Source: Kudoa neothunni
Taxonomy: Eukaryota > Cnidaria
Assembly (NCBI GenBank): GCA_964304625.1
Contig: OZ199840.1
Coordinates: 7,006,001 to 7,070,000, forward strand
Direction of reading: 5' to 3'
DNA: 64,000 nt
In this document: positions 11,183-22,800 of the stretch, one piece after another
How positions within the stretch are numbered: the first letter of the stretch is position 1
How the letters are laid out: each line of letters begins with the position of its first letter
The notes under the pieces: generated by a model
Databases searched by the model: none
The model's input: only the letters and a program-made list of their open reading frames with translations
Told to the model about the DNA's origin: nothing
Made by a program: the position numbers and the translations under genes

Positions 11183-13633
11183 TCATCCATTACCGGTCAA
11201 TGATTTTGCATTGGAATAGCGTGATTTGGGATAAAAGTTAAATACAACTAATTTTTGCCATATATATTTGAAGAACAAGGAAATCGCTCCGGTGGCAGAT
11301 ATCCGAAGATTTTCTGTTAATCTTCTCGTTGTAGGAATTGGATTATACAGTGGGTGACGGCTAATTCGCACTTTTTTCATTGTCGCCAAAATAAATAAAC
11401 CTGGAGCTTTTTATCATTATATATGAGTAGAATAATTAATTATGACGATATACAACTTTAAAATGTTTGATCCTATTAAATATAAGAAAATTTTATGAGT
11501 TAAACCCATTGGTGGATAATTCGCACTAATTTCCTTGGAGCAGGGATGCAAAGCGCGCGCCGGTATCATTTAATACAGAAATATGGGTGAACAAAGAAAG
11601 CATAAATGGGTGACACTTACCGAAAAATATAATATTATTAAATATTTCGAAATTCAGCCTCCAAAAAATGCTAAAAGTCACACAGTGAAACACTCTGGTT
11701 TATCCTCTATTTCAACTTTGAATGGAATATTATTGAAAAAAGAGGAAATAAAAAGCTCCGTTGAGACCGGAGTAGTCAAGAAAAATCGTAAAACCTTGAA
11801 AAAGGATTCAAATGATGAAATTGATCAACAAGTTTTTGAGTGGTTAATATGGATGAGGTCTAAAAAATTGGAAATTTCGTCGTTAAAAATTATTTCGAAA
11901 CGAAATGAATTTGCAGAAAACATTAATAAAGAAGCGGAAGATATGAGCTATGGTTGGTTTCGTGGATTCAAAGATAGATTTAATTTACGACGACTAAATT
12001 TTCATGGTGAGGCAAACATGGTAAACATGGAAACTGTCGATGATTGGAAACTTCAATTAAAAAATATATTGAAAAATTATAAAGCTGAACAAGTGTACAA
12101 CCTTGATGAAACAGCTCTATTCTATCAGCAACATTCCAGTAAGATATATAAGATATACAAAAACGACAAAAAACATCATTAATTTGTTACATGTCGTTAA
12201 AAAAATAATTATATCAACATTTAATTTATGTCAATCATCAACAAATTCCCATTAGAATTTTTTAAGAACTATTTTACAATACATTATATTCACTCGAACG
12301 TATTTATGGTAACCTAATTTAGGAAGAAGTTATGTTCTATCTACTGAGGTAAATGCAAAATGCTCAAAGCGATCAAAAAAAGAGTCACGCTTTTATTGGG
12401 AGCATCATTATTAGGCGAAAAATTGGAACCATTAGTGGTTGGTCATCATGAAAAACCAAGGTGTTTTAAAAATTTGAAAGATACTCCAGTTCCTTACTTC
12501 TCCAATAAGAAAGCATGGATGACCTCGGAGATATTTAAGAAATATTTAGTTAAATTAAATGCTAATTTCAAAGAGCAGAACAAAAAAATTGTGCTATTTC
12601 TTGATAATGCGAGTTGCCATTCACCATTACAATCATCAAATATTGAATTATTATTTTTCCCTAAAAACACAACTAGTGTTTTGCAACCTATGGATCAAGG
12701 GATTATCAATTCATTTAAAGCTGTTTATAGAAGATATCTAATAAATAGATCTACATTTTTAGTTGAGAATGATGTTGAACTTAAACCAATTGATTTATTA
12801 GAGGCGTTGGTACTTGTAAAAAAATCGTGGGAGGACGTAACGATCCAAACAATATCCAATTGTTTCAAGAAAGCTGGACTTAGATTCGATGGTAACGAAG
12901 ATCCTTATTACTATTTTATACAAACTTAATAATTATACATAGACGAACCTGTAAACCATGAAGTTTTGGATGAAATCGATGACCCAGAGATAATACAATG
13001 CCAAGATGAAGAAGAACTCGTTCAAGTCTGGGAATTTGAGGACAACCATGGAAACAATGCTGTAACCATGGATGTAGAAGAATTATCTGATTGTGAACCT
13101 GAAGCATACAAAGAAGTGTCATATACCACGAAAGAAGCGCTGAAATGCTTTGAATATTTAAAGGGATACTTCATTAAGAATGGATCAAATATGTTGGATT
13201 ATCTTCACAAACTAGAAGAGGAAATGCTTCTAATCTCAAAAAAGGATTTAAGCCAACGAAAACAACAAATTTTATTTTAAAAAAGTAGGATAATATCACA
13301 TTTCTTAAAAATCGACCCAATCTTTTGCGCATGCGCCGAATAAAAGTGCGAATTAGCCAGCAATGATGTTTAATTCGCACTTTTCTCTGGTCCCAAAGGG
13401 ATTACGAATCAGCCGTCACCCACTGTATTAGCAACGTGGGTATTTTCGCTCTTACGAGTCATCGAAGAGCAATCAAAATCTTCATCTATTGACGAATCCA
13501 CCATTTTTACATGATCTTCATAATATGAAATATCTGACGACTCTTCAAATTCAACATCACTGTCTATTTCACTGTTTTCGACAGAATCATTTAACAAATC
13601 GCGTGCGTTTAAACTAAGTTTGTTAATCCTCAA
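11183..13633 (-). pseudogene. piggyBac N-terminal remnant split by Tigger B
   Basis: Two minus-strand pieces flank the Tigger at 11348-13425. The right piece (13633-13428) has the acidic stretch usual at piggyBac N-termini (SVENSEIDSDVEFEESSD). The left piece (11345-11183) continues with NPIPTTRRLTENLRIS and then SLFFKYIWQKLVVF, resembling the piggyBac linker and ELF..I...IV..TN region. The remaining transposase is missing: only about 170 bp separate the left piece from a piggyBac-type end, so this was already a deletion derivative before the Tigger entered. The assignment rests on pattern, not alignment. Confidence 0.45.
11348..13425 (+). mobile_element. Tigger/pogo element B, nearly complete (2,078 bp)
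   Basis: TA target sites (11346-11347, 13426-13427) bound inverted ends beginning CAGTGGGTGACGGCTAATTC; the right end differs by one base in 20. Coding: 11583-12182 holds the helix-turn-helix/CENP-B-like DNA-binding part and NLDETALFYQQ (first Asp). 12360-12929 holds KKRVTLLLGASLLGEK, FLDNASCHS (second Asp), FFPKNTTSVLQPMDQG (third Asp) and the end of the core. 12966-13280 is the acidic C-terminal part. All three catalytic Asp are present. The only serious break is a stop followed by about 170 bp of unrelated sequence (12183-12359) inside the core; I found no plausible intron there. It could have been autonomous recently. Confidence 0.9.
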
Positions 13634-14010
13634 CTAATCCACATAATGTCGTTATTTATCTATAACTATTGTAAATGATAGAGCAAAATATTGAAGTTTA
13701 GGACGAATTTGTGAAACTTGCGTTAAAATGAAGTCATAATTTTATAGAATTTTCGTATAAATATTTAGTTTTTGAATATAAATTCAAAGAAGGACACATT
13801 ATCTTGGAATTAATAAAATCTTGAGAAATATGAAGATAAAATCAGCTGGAAAACATTAAAATACAAAAATATTTCCAAAAATTCTGCATCATATATTAGT
13901 AATGGGAGGTATTTTGTAACTTTACATCAGTCCTAATCGCCAGAAATAAAATTCAAGATTTTTACAATAAAATAATGTACGTAAAAAAACAAAACGTTAA
14001 ATCCCGCTCG
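13634..14010. other. no gene seen
   Basis: Non-coding spacer, probably the 5' part of the piggyBac derivative. Its second terminus could not be located. Confidence 0.35.
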
Positions 14011-14016
14011 CAAGTT

Positions 14017-14947
14017 TTAAGGATAAAATAATACAAAAACCTTTTTCTTAAGAGAAACTAACCATAATTTAATATTGGTTATATCATTATTTGGTTGTTG
14101 TCCACTCACGCCAATAAAAAATTTCATCGAATGATATAGACTCATAATTTTGATAATAACCGCTAATTCAATTCGATCCTTAAATGTATCGAGCACGTGA
14201 ATAATTGAGTAATAATGAAACAAACTGTCGTTTACGGATAACTCTTCCATGAACGAAACCTAGACTTTCTAACCTATTGTACCCAGCCCAACCGTCAGTC
14301 CATATTGTAGAACCTTCTTCTACGCTATCAACTATTATGTTCTCAAGAACATTCTGACTCCTGTAGCGGGATATTTTTAAAAAACATTCACCATTTTCGT
14401 CTATTCCTCCAATTAACCAGAACTGTTGGTTCTTTAAAATTCTCCCCACGTTGTACTTTATTTTTGAGACGGCAGTCTGATCAATTTAAACTACAACGTT
14501 TTCGCCTCCAATTTTAGTGCATTCTTCATCCAATTTCGAAGCCATCAAATCTCTAATTACACTTTTCCATTCTGCAATGGTAGAAAAGGATGCGATATCG
14601 ACATGATGTCGTATTTCTTCATAGGTGACGCTAGGACTTTGGATAGTATAGAGGAGAAAGACAAAGCATTTCCACAATAGAAGCTTTGACAGTTCGAAAA
14701 TACTGTATTTTCGAATTGAGCATCTCTTCCGGCAAAATTTACAATAAAACTGATGACCATCACCAATGTCCTTCCTTGCCACCATTTTCATTATCGAGCC
14801 ACAAGAACATTTAAGATGGCTCCTCAAAAGTCCAGTATTGATCAGAGTTTCAATTGTATAATTTACGTCATCTCGAAAATGACCATAATCAAGTATTGTT
14901 ATAGTATCTATATTCTCCAATGTGAATATTCTTTTAAAACTCGACAT
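14017..14947 (-). pseudogene. IS1595/Merlin-like transposase, copy D, broken
   Basis: Same lineage as the intact protein at 19194. It starts MSSFKRIFTLENIDTITILD, with zinc-ribbon CSCGS and CKFC. The first catalytic Asp follows a CAA-to-TAA stop at 14486-14488: VVV-stop-IDQT, where the intact copy has VVVQIDET. Downstream it runs [16 protein letters not shown] and [20 protein letters not shown] (second Asp) to about 14220. After that the frame is lost; degraded C-terminal remnants reach about 14017. One stop and at least one frameshift make it inactive. Confidence 0.8.
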
Positions 14948-15096
14948 GGCGCAAATATTTTCCGAGAATTCGCACCCCTTTGCATACGATAAGGTGTAAC
15001 TGACTTAAAATTTATCAAAAATTATTTTCAATTTTGATCGAATCTCGCACCATCTGAGACCAAAGTTAGCACCCCCAGTTGGAACCCCTGTTATAC

Positions 15097-16664
15097 CAGA
15101 TGGCGACATCTCGTCATCTGTGCGCATGAGTCTTACATAGAAAAGTACGAATATATAGTGTTTATATTTTTAAAATCTATTCTATTCAAAGTTACAGTTA
15201 TATAATTTACTAATTGCTCTTAAATAGAACAAATCGTGATAAGACGGATAATTATCGCACATAGCTTTGGTTGAATCCATTTTTTCTTGCTGTTTCATAG
15301 GTTGGTTATTATTATTTGGATTTGTTAACTGAAACTCGATATCTTGCCCAATTGAACTTTGCGCTTGCTTTAATTTGTCTATCAAACAATCAAGCCCAGC
15401 GTGTGATTGATCAAAGCGGTCGAAGAAATGTCGATTTAAGCTTTCACAACTATTTGTTGTCAATGGAATATTTTTCATCACTCATTCAAACGAGTTCCAA
15501 AAAGTAGGAGGAAATTTTGAATTTTCTATATATGTTTCGGTGAAATATTTAAAAAATATTCCAATTTTTTCAGTATTGAAATTATTTGAATATTTTTTCA
15601 ATTTTTCCAATTCTTTTTGGACGAAATTAGGAGGCAGAAATGATAACGATGTGACCATTTTGAATACGCATCGAAGCTCAATGTTCTTTTGTGCATCTTG
15701 TAATAAACCTATTTTTTGAATTTCCCTCCAAACTGCTTTCCCAAAATGGAAGGTACAAAATTGGATATTTATTGTTTTTTATGCTTTTTCAAAATCAATT
15801 ATTAAATTATCAGGTAATTTAATATGTAGGGTTTCTTTCATTATGTTGATCATAAGGTTATAATCCTCTTCAGTTTTTCCAGGCATTAAAATAAATACTA
15901 ATGGAAATACCCTATTAAAAATTATACCACAGATAACATAGAGTTGATAGAACCCTTTGGGTACAACCTTAAACGTTCCATCGGAGAGCCAAATATTTGA
16001 ATTGTTTAAGTGACTTATATTTTCCTCTGTAGAAAATATTATCATTCTTTTTGTGCAAAGGGATCCATTATCGTAATAACAGAATTTTTTCCCTCTTAAT
16101 GTAAATATTCCATTGTTTAACAAGTTGGTCTCATTTACAACCGAGGTGCTCATCCTTTTTCTCGTGCTTTGGATCAGTTTATAGACCGTTTTTTCGTTAA
16201 ATATTGGGAGTTCCTCTATTGGTGCATTGGCTGTAAACATTGTTCGTAGAATATATCGTTTCTTCAGCAACAGTCCTTACTTCATTATTTAATAACATTT
16301 TTTTATGTGATTTTCATCAACAGTGTGATTATGCTCGTCAACGGTCACAATTCTATTAATATCCGGCAACAACAACAAAGTTTGCGACTTACCGCGACAT
16401 TTTCTTTGCTGACACCTCCAAAATTGTGTATCATCATTTGATGTTGTCGTGACGTAAAAATGTTGCTTATAAAGTATTTTGTAGTTATTTCGTATAGTTT
16501 TCAAAAGTATAAACTCCGCCATTATATCTTTGGTTACTAATTGCGCATGCGACGTTTCGCGGAGTTACAACCAAAAATAATACTTAAAAAGTAAAATAAT
16601 TATTTGATAAAAGCGCAATAACAAATGTATCGCGCATGCGTTCAGCTGGCGAAAACTCCCCGTG
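15097..16664 (-). mobile_element. FLYWCH-MULE (Mutator-like) element 1, broken, with TSD
   Basis: An 11-bp direct repeat CCCTGTTATAC flanks the element (15086-15096 and 16665-16675), the length expected of Mutator-like target duplications. The termini (15097..., ...16664) are imperfect inverted repeats of about 30 bp sharing the core TCG(T/C)CA..CTG..CGCATG. On the minus strand 16522-16289 encodes a FLYWCH-type zinc finger (FWRCQQRKCRG...DEHNHTVDE). 16270-15779 encodes the MULE core with DGTFKVVPKGFYQLY (first Asp) and LIIDFEKA (second Asp). 15481-15182 holds LTTNSCESLNRHFF, probably the acidic third residue. In-frame stops follow FEKA and separate the other pieces, so the element is inactive. 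Confidence 0.8.
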
Positions 16665-16885
16665 CCCTGTTATACATAAACTGTTGCGCGTGTGCAGACG
16701 GCAATATTTGTTGGTTTCAACCGTGTTTCTATCGCGCGGCTTCAACCTATCACACAAATGAGATTTTTATCTGACAAAAGCTAACAAATTTATCTACGGC
16801 TACTCTCCAGCCATTATGTTATTTAAATATGCGCATGCCTTTATAATTTATTCAGCTTTTTCACTGGTATTAGGGACCCTTTACA

Positions 16886-19800
16886 ATGGTGATTATTGTC
16901 AGTCCTTTTCGTAGCCGTCAATTGAAATCCTTGATTATTTTTATGATTCTCGCAATTATTATGATATATGTTGTGATATTGTATACGAAGACAAATGAGT
17001 ACCAAGCAAATAGGAAAAACTTTATAACATCAGACTTAACGCGATGGAGTGATTATCTGGTTACATTCGCCAAAGCTGGATCTTATGGGGAAGGTGGCAA
17101 ACCAGCTCATGATTTTTCTCGTGAGAAATATCCTAGAGAAGTCAATGAGGCCTACAAAACTTATGGTTTTAATCAATTTCTAAGTGATCAAATATCAACG
17201 AACAGAACATTGCCTGACGTTAGATTTGATTCGTAAGCAATTAAATTTATTGACAGATATAATTATTATTAATCTAGTTGCAAAAAAATCAAATACGCTG
17301 ACAAACTTCCTACTGTTAGTGTGATTATTGTATTTTATGACGAAGGAAGAAGTACATTGTATAGGACCGTTTATTCGGTATTGAATAGATCACCGCCGGA
17401 ATTGATACACGAAATTATTCTTGTTGATGATCACAGTACACTCGGTAATTGATTTTTTATAATAGTTTAGTAACAATATGTATGAGTTCATGTTGGTTGT
17501 AAGAAATTTGACTTAATAAGTTATATAATAAAATAAGTTGATAGTCGTTGATAAGAGATAAACAAACTTTGCACTTAAGTCTGTCTCAGTATCATTTTTT
17601 GTATAAAATCCAACAATGCAGAAATTAAAGTGTGATCGCTCTTTTAATTTGGCGCATAATGCATAAAATTATTATTTCACAATATTTCCAAAATGTTCGT
17701 TACAATTATATTGGCACGTTTAACCTTACTTTGGCCTGGAATATATAGTTAAAAGGGTATGAAACAAGGGAGAAAAAATTATATCGTGTTTTATATGCCT
17801 AACATAAGCCATGAATTATTCATCTCATTTCAGTATTAATCCAATTTAAAAATATTATCGAAACTTTATTTTGTCCGTACAAATCTAATCCCTATGCACA
17901 TTGATGACTATAGTTAATTTTTTCGCCCCTTCAAAAACCTAGAGATGTGCTTGGAACAATTAACTATAGCGTATCGTAAGAAATCAACCGTACCTGTAAT
18001 AAGTAAATAGGAGCAGCTATGAAGAATAAAAAATGGAATTTGTTCAGGCCTATCTTCTGGATTTATGACTTAAGTTGTGAAGCCCAATAATAACGGCGAA
18101 CGTTTAGGGTCGGTAATCTTTTCAGGGAATTTTGATGTAATTGAATTTTTAAAAAATTACGTAGATTAAGAAAATTAAATAGCCATTCATAAGGTTCAGA
18201 ATATTTTAATTTGTATCAAAAATTAATTATTTTGGAAAGTAACGGGCGTTTATATTCATCATATGTAAACCTTATTACACAATAAATAACTGGCTTGACG
18301 AACTTTTTATATGCTATATAATTTTAAAATAGCATTTTAATGGTCCAAAAATATTTTTGTAACGATAATTCAAAAGTTGTTAAATATATAAAGGTCGCGT
18401 GATTATTTTATTTCACATATTTTTTTCTATATACATCATGTAGTTTTTGTTACTCCTTAGTTTAATATATAGTGAAACATCTAAAAATGGGTAAAATTAT
18501 GAATAATATCAAATAAATACTTGTATAGTGTATCATCTAAAGATGCGATTGTTTTAATAATAATTAATTTGTTATCTCTTTCTTAAGATAGAAGCAGATA
18601 ACCAATATCGTTTAAATAAGTCTATCTCCTCATTTATTATTCTTATTATTGATTTGAGTGATAACAATAATTGTAACAAGCAGTATGGTGTCTATGGTCG
18701 GTAAAAAAAGCGAGGCTCAAAAAATTCCCATTCAAATTTGGCCGATAAACATTAGTATATGTAACAAACTTGTAATCACGTTTTAAAGTACACAGTAATA
18801 ATAAAAACGCCATTCTTAATTCTCCAGATGGGTTTTCATTCAAGGTTTGCAAAAATATCAAACAATTTATATTGTTCTATATAATTTTGTCAACCACTTA
18901 ATTATCAATTCTACTGACAATAATTATAAGAAATAAAAATAAACGTAAATCTTTCATTAAAAGTAACTACAACCGAACCATTTTTATCCGAAAATGTTGG
19001 TACCCGGCATTTTCCTTGCGGATACTAAAATTTCAGTTTAACAAAGTTCAATGGGTGCGCATATGCGTTGGGGAAAATTGTAGGTTGGTTACATACTTTA
19101 TTCTTCATTATTCAATGTTTATTTGGCTAATTTACCGTCTACGTGCCCAGCGTTCGGCAAAGAATACAAAATATCGTGAAACACCGTAAAATTTTAAGAG
19201 TTATAATTCGCTAATAAAAACTTAAATAAAATGCTAATTTCTTTTCCCTTATATTTTCTTCTATATAAGAAATCAGATATGTAGCTTGGGATCGTATCTG
19301 GATGTTTATTCGTTATGGAACGGTATTTTTTTGAATGCCCCCGTGTTGACTCAATCTTACTTGTGTAGACTCCTTGAAGCGAAACAAAGTTGTTCTTGTG
19401 AACGACAATGCCATGAACGAAACCTAAATATTCAAGTCTGTTGTATCCGCACCAACCGTCAGTCCATATGGTAGATCCGGCTTCAACATTATTTAATATA
19501 ATGTCTTCAAGAACTTGGCGGTTTCGATATCGTGAAAGTTTAAGAAAACAGTTGTTATTTTCACCAATCCCTCCGATCATCCAAAATTGTTGATTTTTCA
19601 GGATTCGGCCAACATCATATTTTCTTGTATATATATATATGGTGGTTTCGTCTATTTGAACAACAACACTGTTCCCGCCAATTTTGGAAAATTCTTCATT
19701 TAACTTTAAAAACATGATGTCCTTAACTATTGTTTTCCATTCGAAAATCGAAGAATATGAAGAAACGTCCAAATGTCTCGCTAAATCTTCATAAGTCATG

Positions 19801-22800
19801 GTTGGATGTTGAAAAGTTATAACTATCAACAGAAATAACTTCCATAATGGGAATTTTGAGAGTTCGAAAGTTGTTCCGTTTCTTATAGATATCCCTTTTT
19901 CGCATTGGTTGCATTTTAACTGATATTTGTCACTTATATCACCGCGAGATATCAATTTTAATTTCCCTCCGCAATTACATGATCGATTTAGATTTATATA
20001 ACCTAAATTTTCGAAAACATTAATTGCATATTGTTGGTTATTACGAAAATACCCGTAATCTAAAATTGTGATTCTATCAATTGTTTCAAAACCAAAATTT
20101 TGCATTTTTCGGAATAATCAACGCGCGTGTACCGGATGAAGACGAAAAATTACGAACGTTGGACACGTATACTGTAAATTAGCCGCTTTTATTGCATAAA
20201 CATAACCAAAAAATATTATTAAGCGATAAAAAAATTATAATGAATTTTTATCGAATGAAGTTTCAGAGAAACTACATTTCACAAAACCATTAATCTTATC
20301 TAATCTGGCTCGGTTGGCTTAAACAGCGTTTCGTAAACATTCGGCGGTAACATAAACAAGTCTAATAACGCAAAATAATAAAAACAATAAACATTATATT
20401 TTTGTATAAAACTGGTATTATTTTCAACAAAACTTACATCTTTTTGATGAATGGTCTCGACAGAAAAAGCTACCACTGCTAACACAGCGGGTGTTAGTTT
20501 TTTTATCAGTCTGTCGAGGACAAAATTCGCATCGACTCTTTCAAATTAGAATCTGCAGTGACTGGTTTAGTGGAGAGAGCTGATTGACTCCTTTGGTAAT
20601 TTTCTTGTCAAGTGTATTTTTAGCAAGGAATGGTCGGCAAAGGACTTGGGCCATCTCTTTCATAAATTGACGTCGCATTTTTTTTGTTCAACAAAAATAT
20701 ATTTGAATAGCAAAAAAGCATTGGTTAAAGATAAGTCGGCCATCGTCGAGTAAATCTTCTAACTGAAACAGACGACAACATTCTATCAATGGTATCTACA
20801 CCACCCTTTGTTCTGTTGTAGTGTAAGATAGTTACTGGCTTATTTTTTCCCATTTCCTTCCTTGTCTGTATCGGTATTGTTGGTGCCAGTTGATAATATA
20901 ATAACAGCCTTACCTTTTTTGTTTACGTATGATGTCAACATACTTTTTTTGAAGAACGCAAATGTGGTGCTGTACAATTCTCTTCGTCTGTTTGGAAGAA
21001 CACAAGATCGCAGATCTCGTTTGTTGTGACGAATGGTTCCCAAATATATCAACTGTTTCGCCAGTAATTTTGTTGTTAACCCCAGAGAAATGAAAAAATT
21101 GTCTGCAACAACCGTTCTTCCAGAATAGTGAAATGGGGTGTCAGAAAGTACAATGTTTTCATCCACGTTTAAGGTTCGACAAGCTTCACTTCCGTTTTTT
21201 CCAAGATACGGAGAGACGTTAAGAACATATTTATCCTTTGGGTCCGCCAACAGAAAGAAATTTAAACCATATTTGGCTGGTTTTAATGGCACTAACTGCT
21301 CATCTACAGTTATGTCCTCATTAGGAGAGAAACACAACGGCAAAATGTCAATCCACATATTCCATACACTACGGATGGCACAGAATTTATCAGTCGCCTT
21401 TCTTTGAACCCTAATATTTGCATCATCAAAATGGAGAGATCTCGTTATTTGTCTGAAGCGGTTATAAGAAAAAAGTTGACGATATAATTCTTTTCCTTCG
21501 GAAAGACTAAACAGCTCGACTAAAGGCCCCTCTCGATCTTTATGAACAGCTATCAAAGCGAGTGTTCCCAAATATGCCTTAAACACATCATCTAGATCAT
21601 TCCAAGAATCTCTGAAAGCGACTTCTTCCAAATTCATTTGTATATTTTATTATTTCACCACAAATATTATTTGTAAAAAATATTGTGAAACAATCTTCAA
21701 TATTTTTGATTCTTTGAATTGAATATGCCGTTGGACCTGGTCAAGAAGAAAGTGTATTTTCAAGTCAAACTGTCGATGAAAGGGGCTTTTTCAAAGTCCA
21801 CACCGTTCCATTTTTGTCTACCGTAGCATCTGTAGGACACTCGTCATCTGACATTCCTTTCGTATTGTCGGATACCTCACACAAAAAATCATCTAATTCA
21901 CTAATAGACGATTCGATCTCATCGATATATTCGCCCAAGCTACTAATCACGCTTCAAAAAATATAACTCACTCGCGCATCGAAATAACCATATGGAATGA
22001 TATAGTTTTTTTGGTTAAGAATCATCAATGCTGAAGGAAGTAAAATTTAAATAAGGACATCATCTCAATATAAAAATATCGTTTAGTTTTAAACCTACCA
22101 GTAATGCAGGGTTCATGTGTATTAAAAATGTATTTCCTAAAACTTCATCGATTCGATATTAAGAAAATAATAAACAATTTCGAAATATAATTTATTGTTA
22201 TAAAATGATTTAGGAAACGTAAGTCAACAGTTTGTAAGCATTTTATGATTTTTAAAGTCATAAACAATCAAAAACGAACGCCAAACAGCATATTTATGTT
22301 GAATTTTGTTAACGATTGTATACAAAAGTACTGGCGGGTTTCCCGAAGGGATTAAAGGGGATTAATTTACACATTAAATTGTTATTTTTCACCAAGTTTC
22401 ATCGATAGAAACTTCTGCATTTTTATATTACTTATTTTTATATTTTGTTAAAAACGAAACAAAAAAATGGGGTCTTTTAGACCCCAAGTTCGTTAGAAGG
22501 CTAATAATGATGGTAAGAATAATAAAATAACCATGAGGCGTATTTCCCCAGAATTCTCCATAACGATATTTAGAATTTCCTCTTTAATTAAAATATGTCA
22601 TATTCCAACAATTTAATATTGATTAATTATTGTTAAGACTCAATAAGGCTTAAAGTGAAGGTGTTATAGGAAAAAACTGATGTGTGAACATTGTTGAATT
22701 GGGTCAATTCCGTGAATAAATTGACCCTATGAAGTCACTGCTAGTTTGTGATTAAACAGTCCAATAGATTCCATTTTTATATTTATTACTTATGAAAGAT

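Noticed and set aside
12916-13122. Minus-strand open frame over Tigger B
   Set aside because: Antisense shadow of the Tigger acidic C-terminus.
19112-20195. Target duplication of the intact Merlin-like element
   Set aside because: The flanks TGTTTATTT and GCTTTTATT match at only 6 of 9 positions; not claimed.
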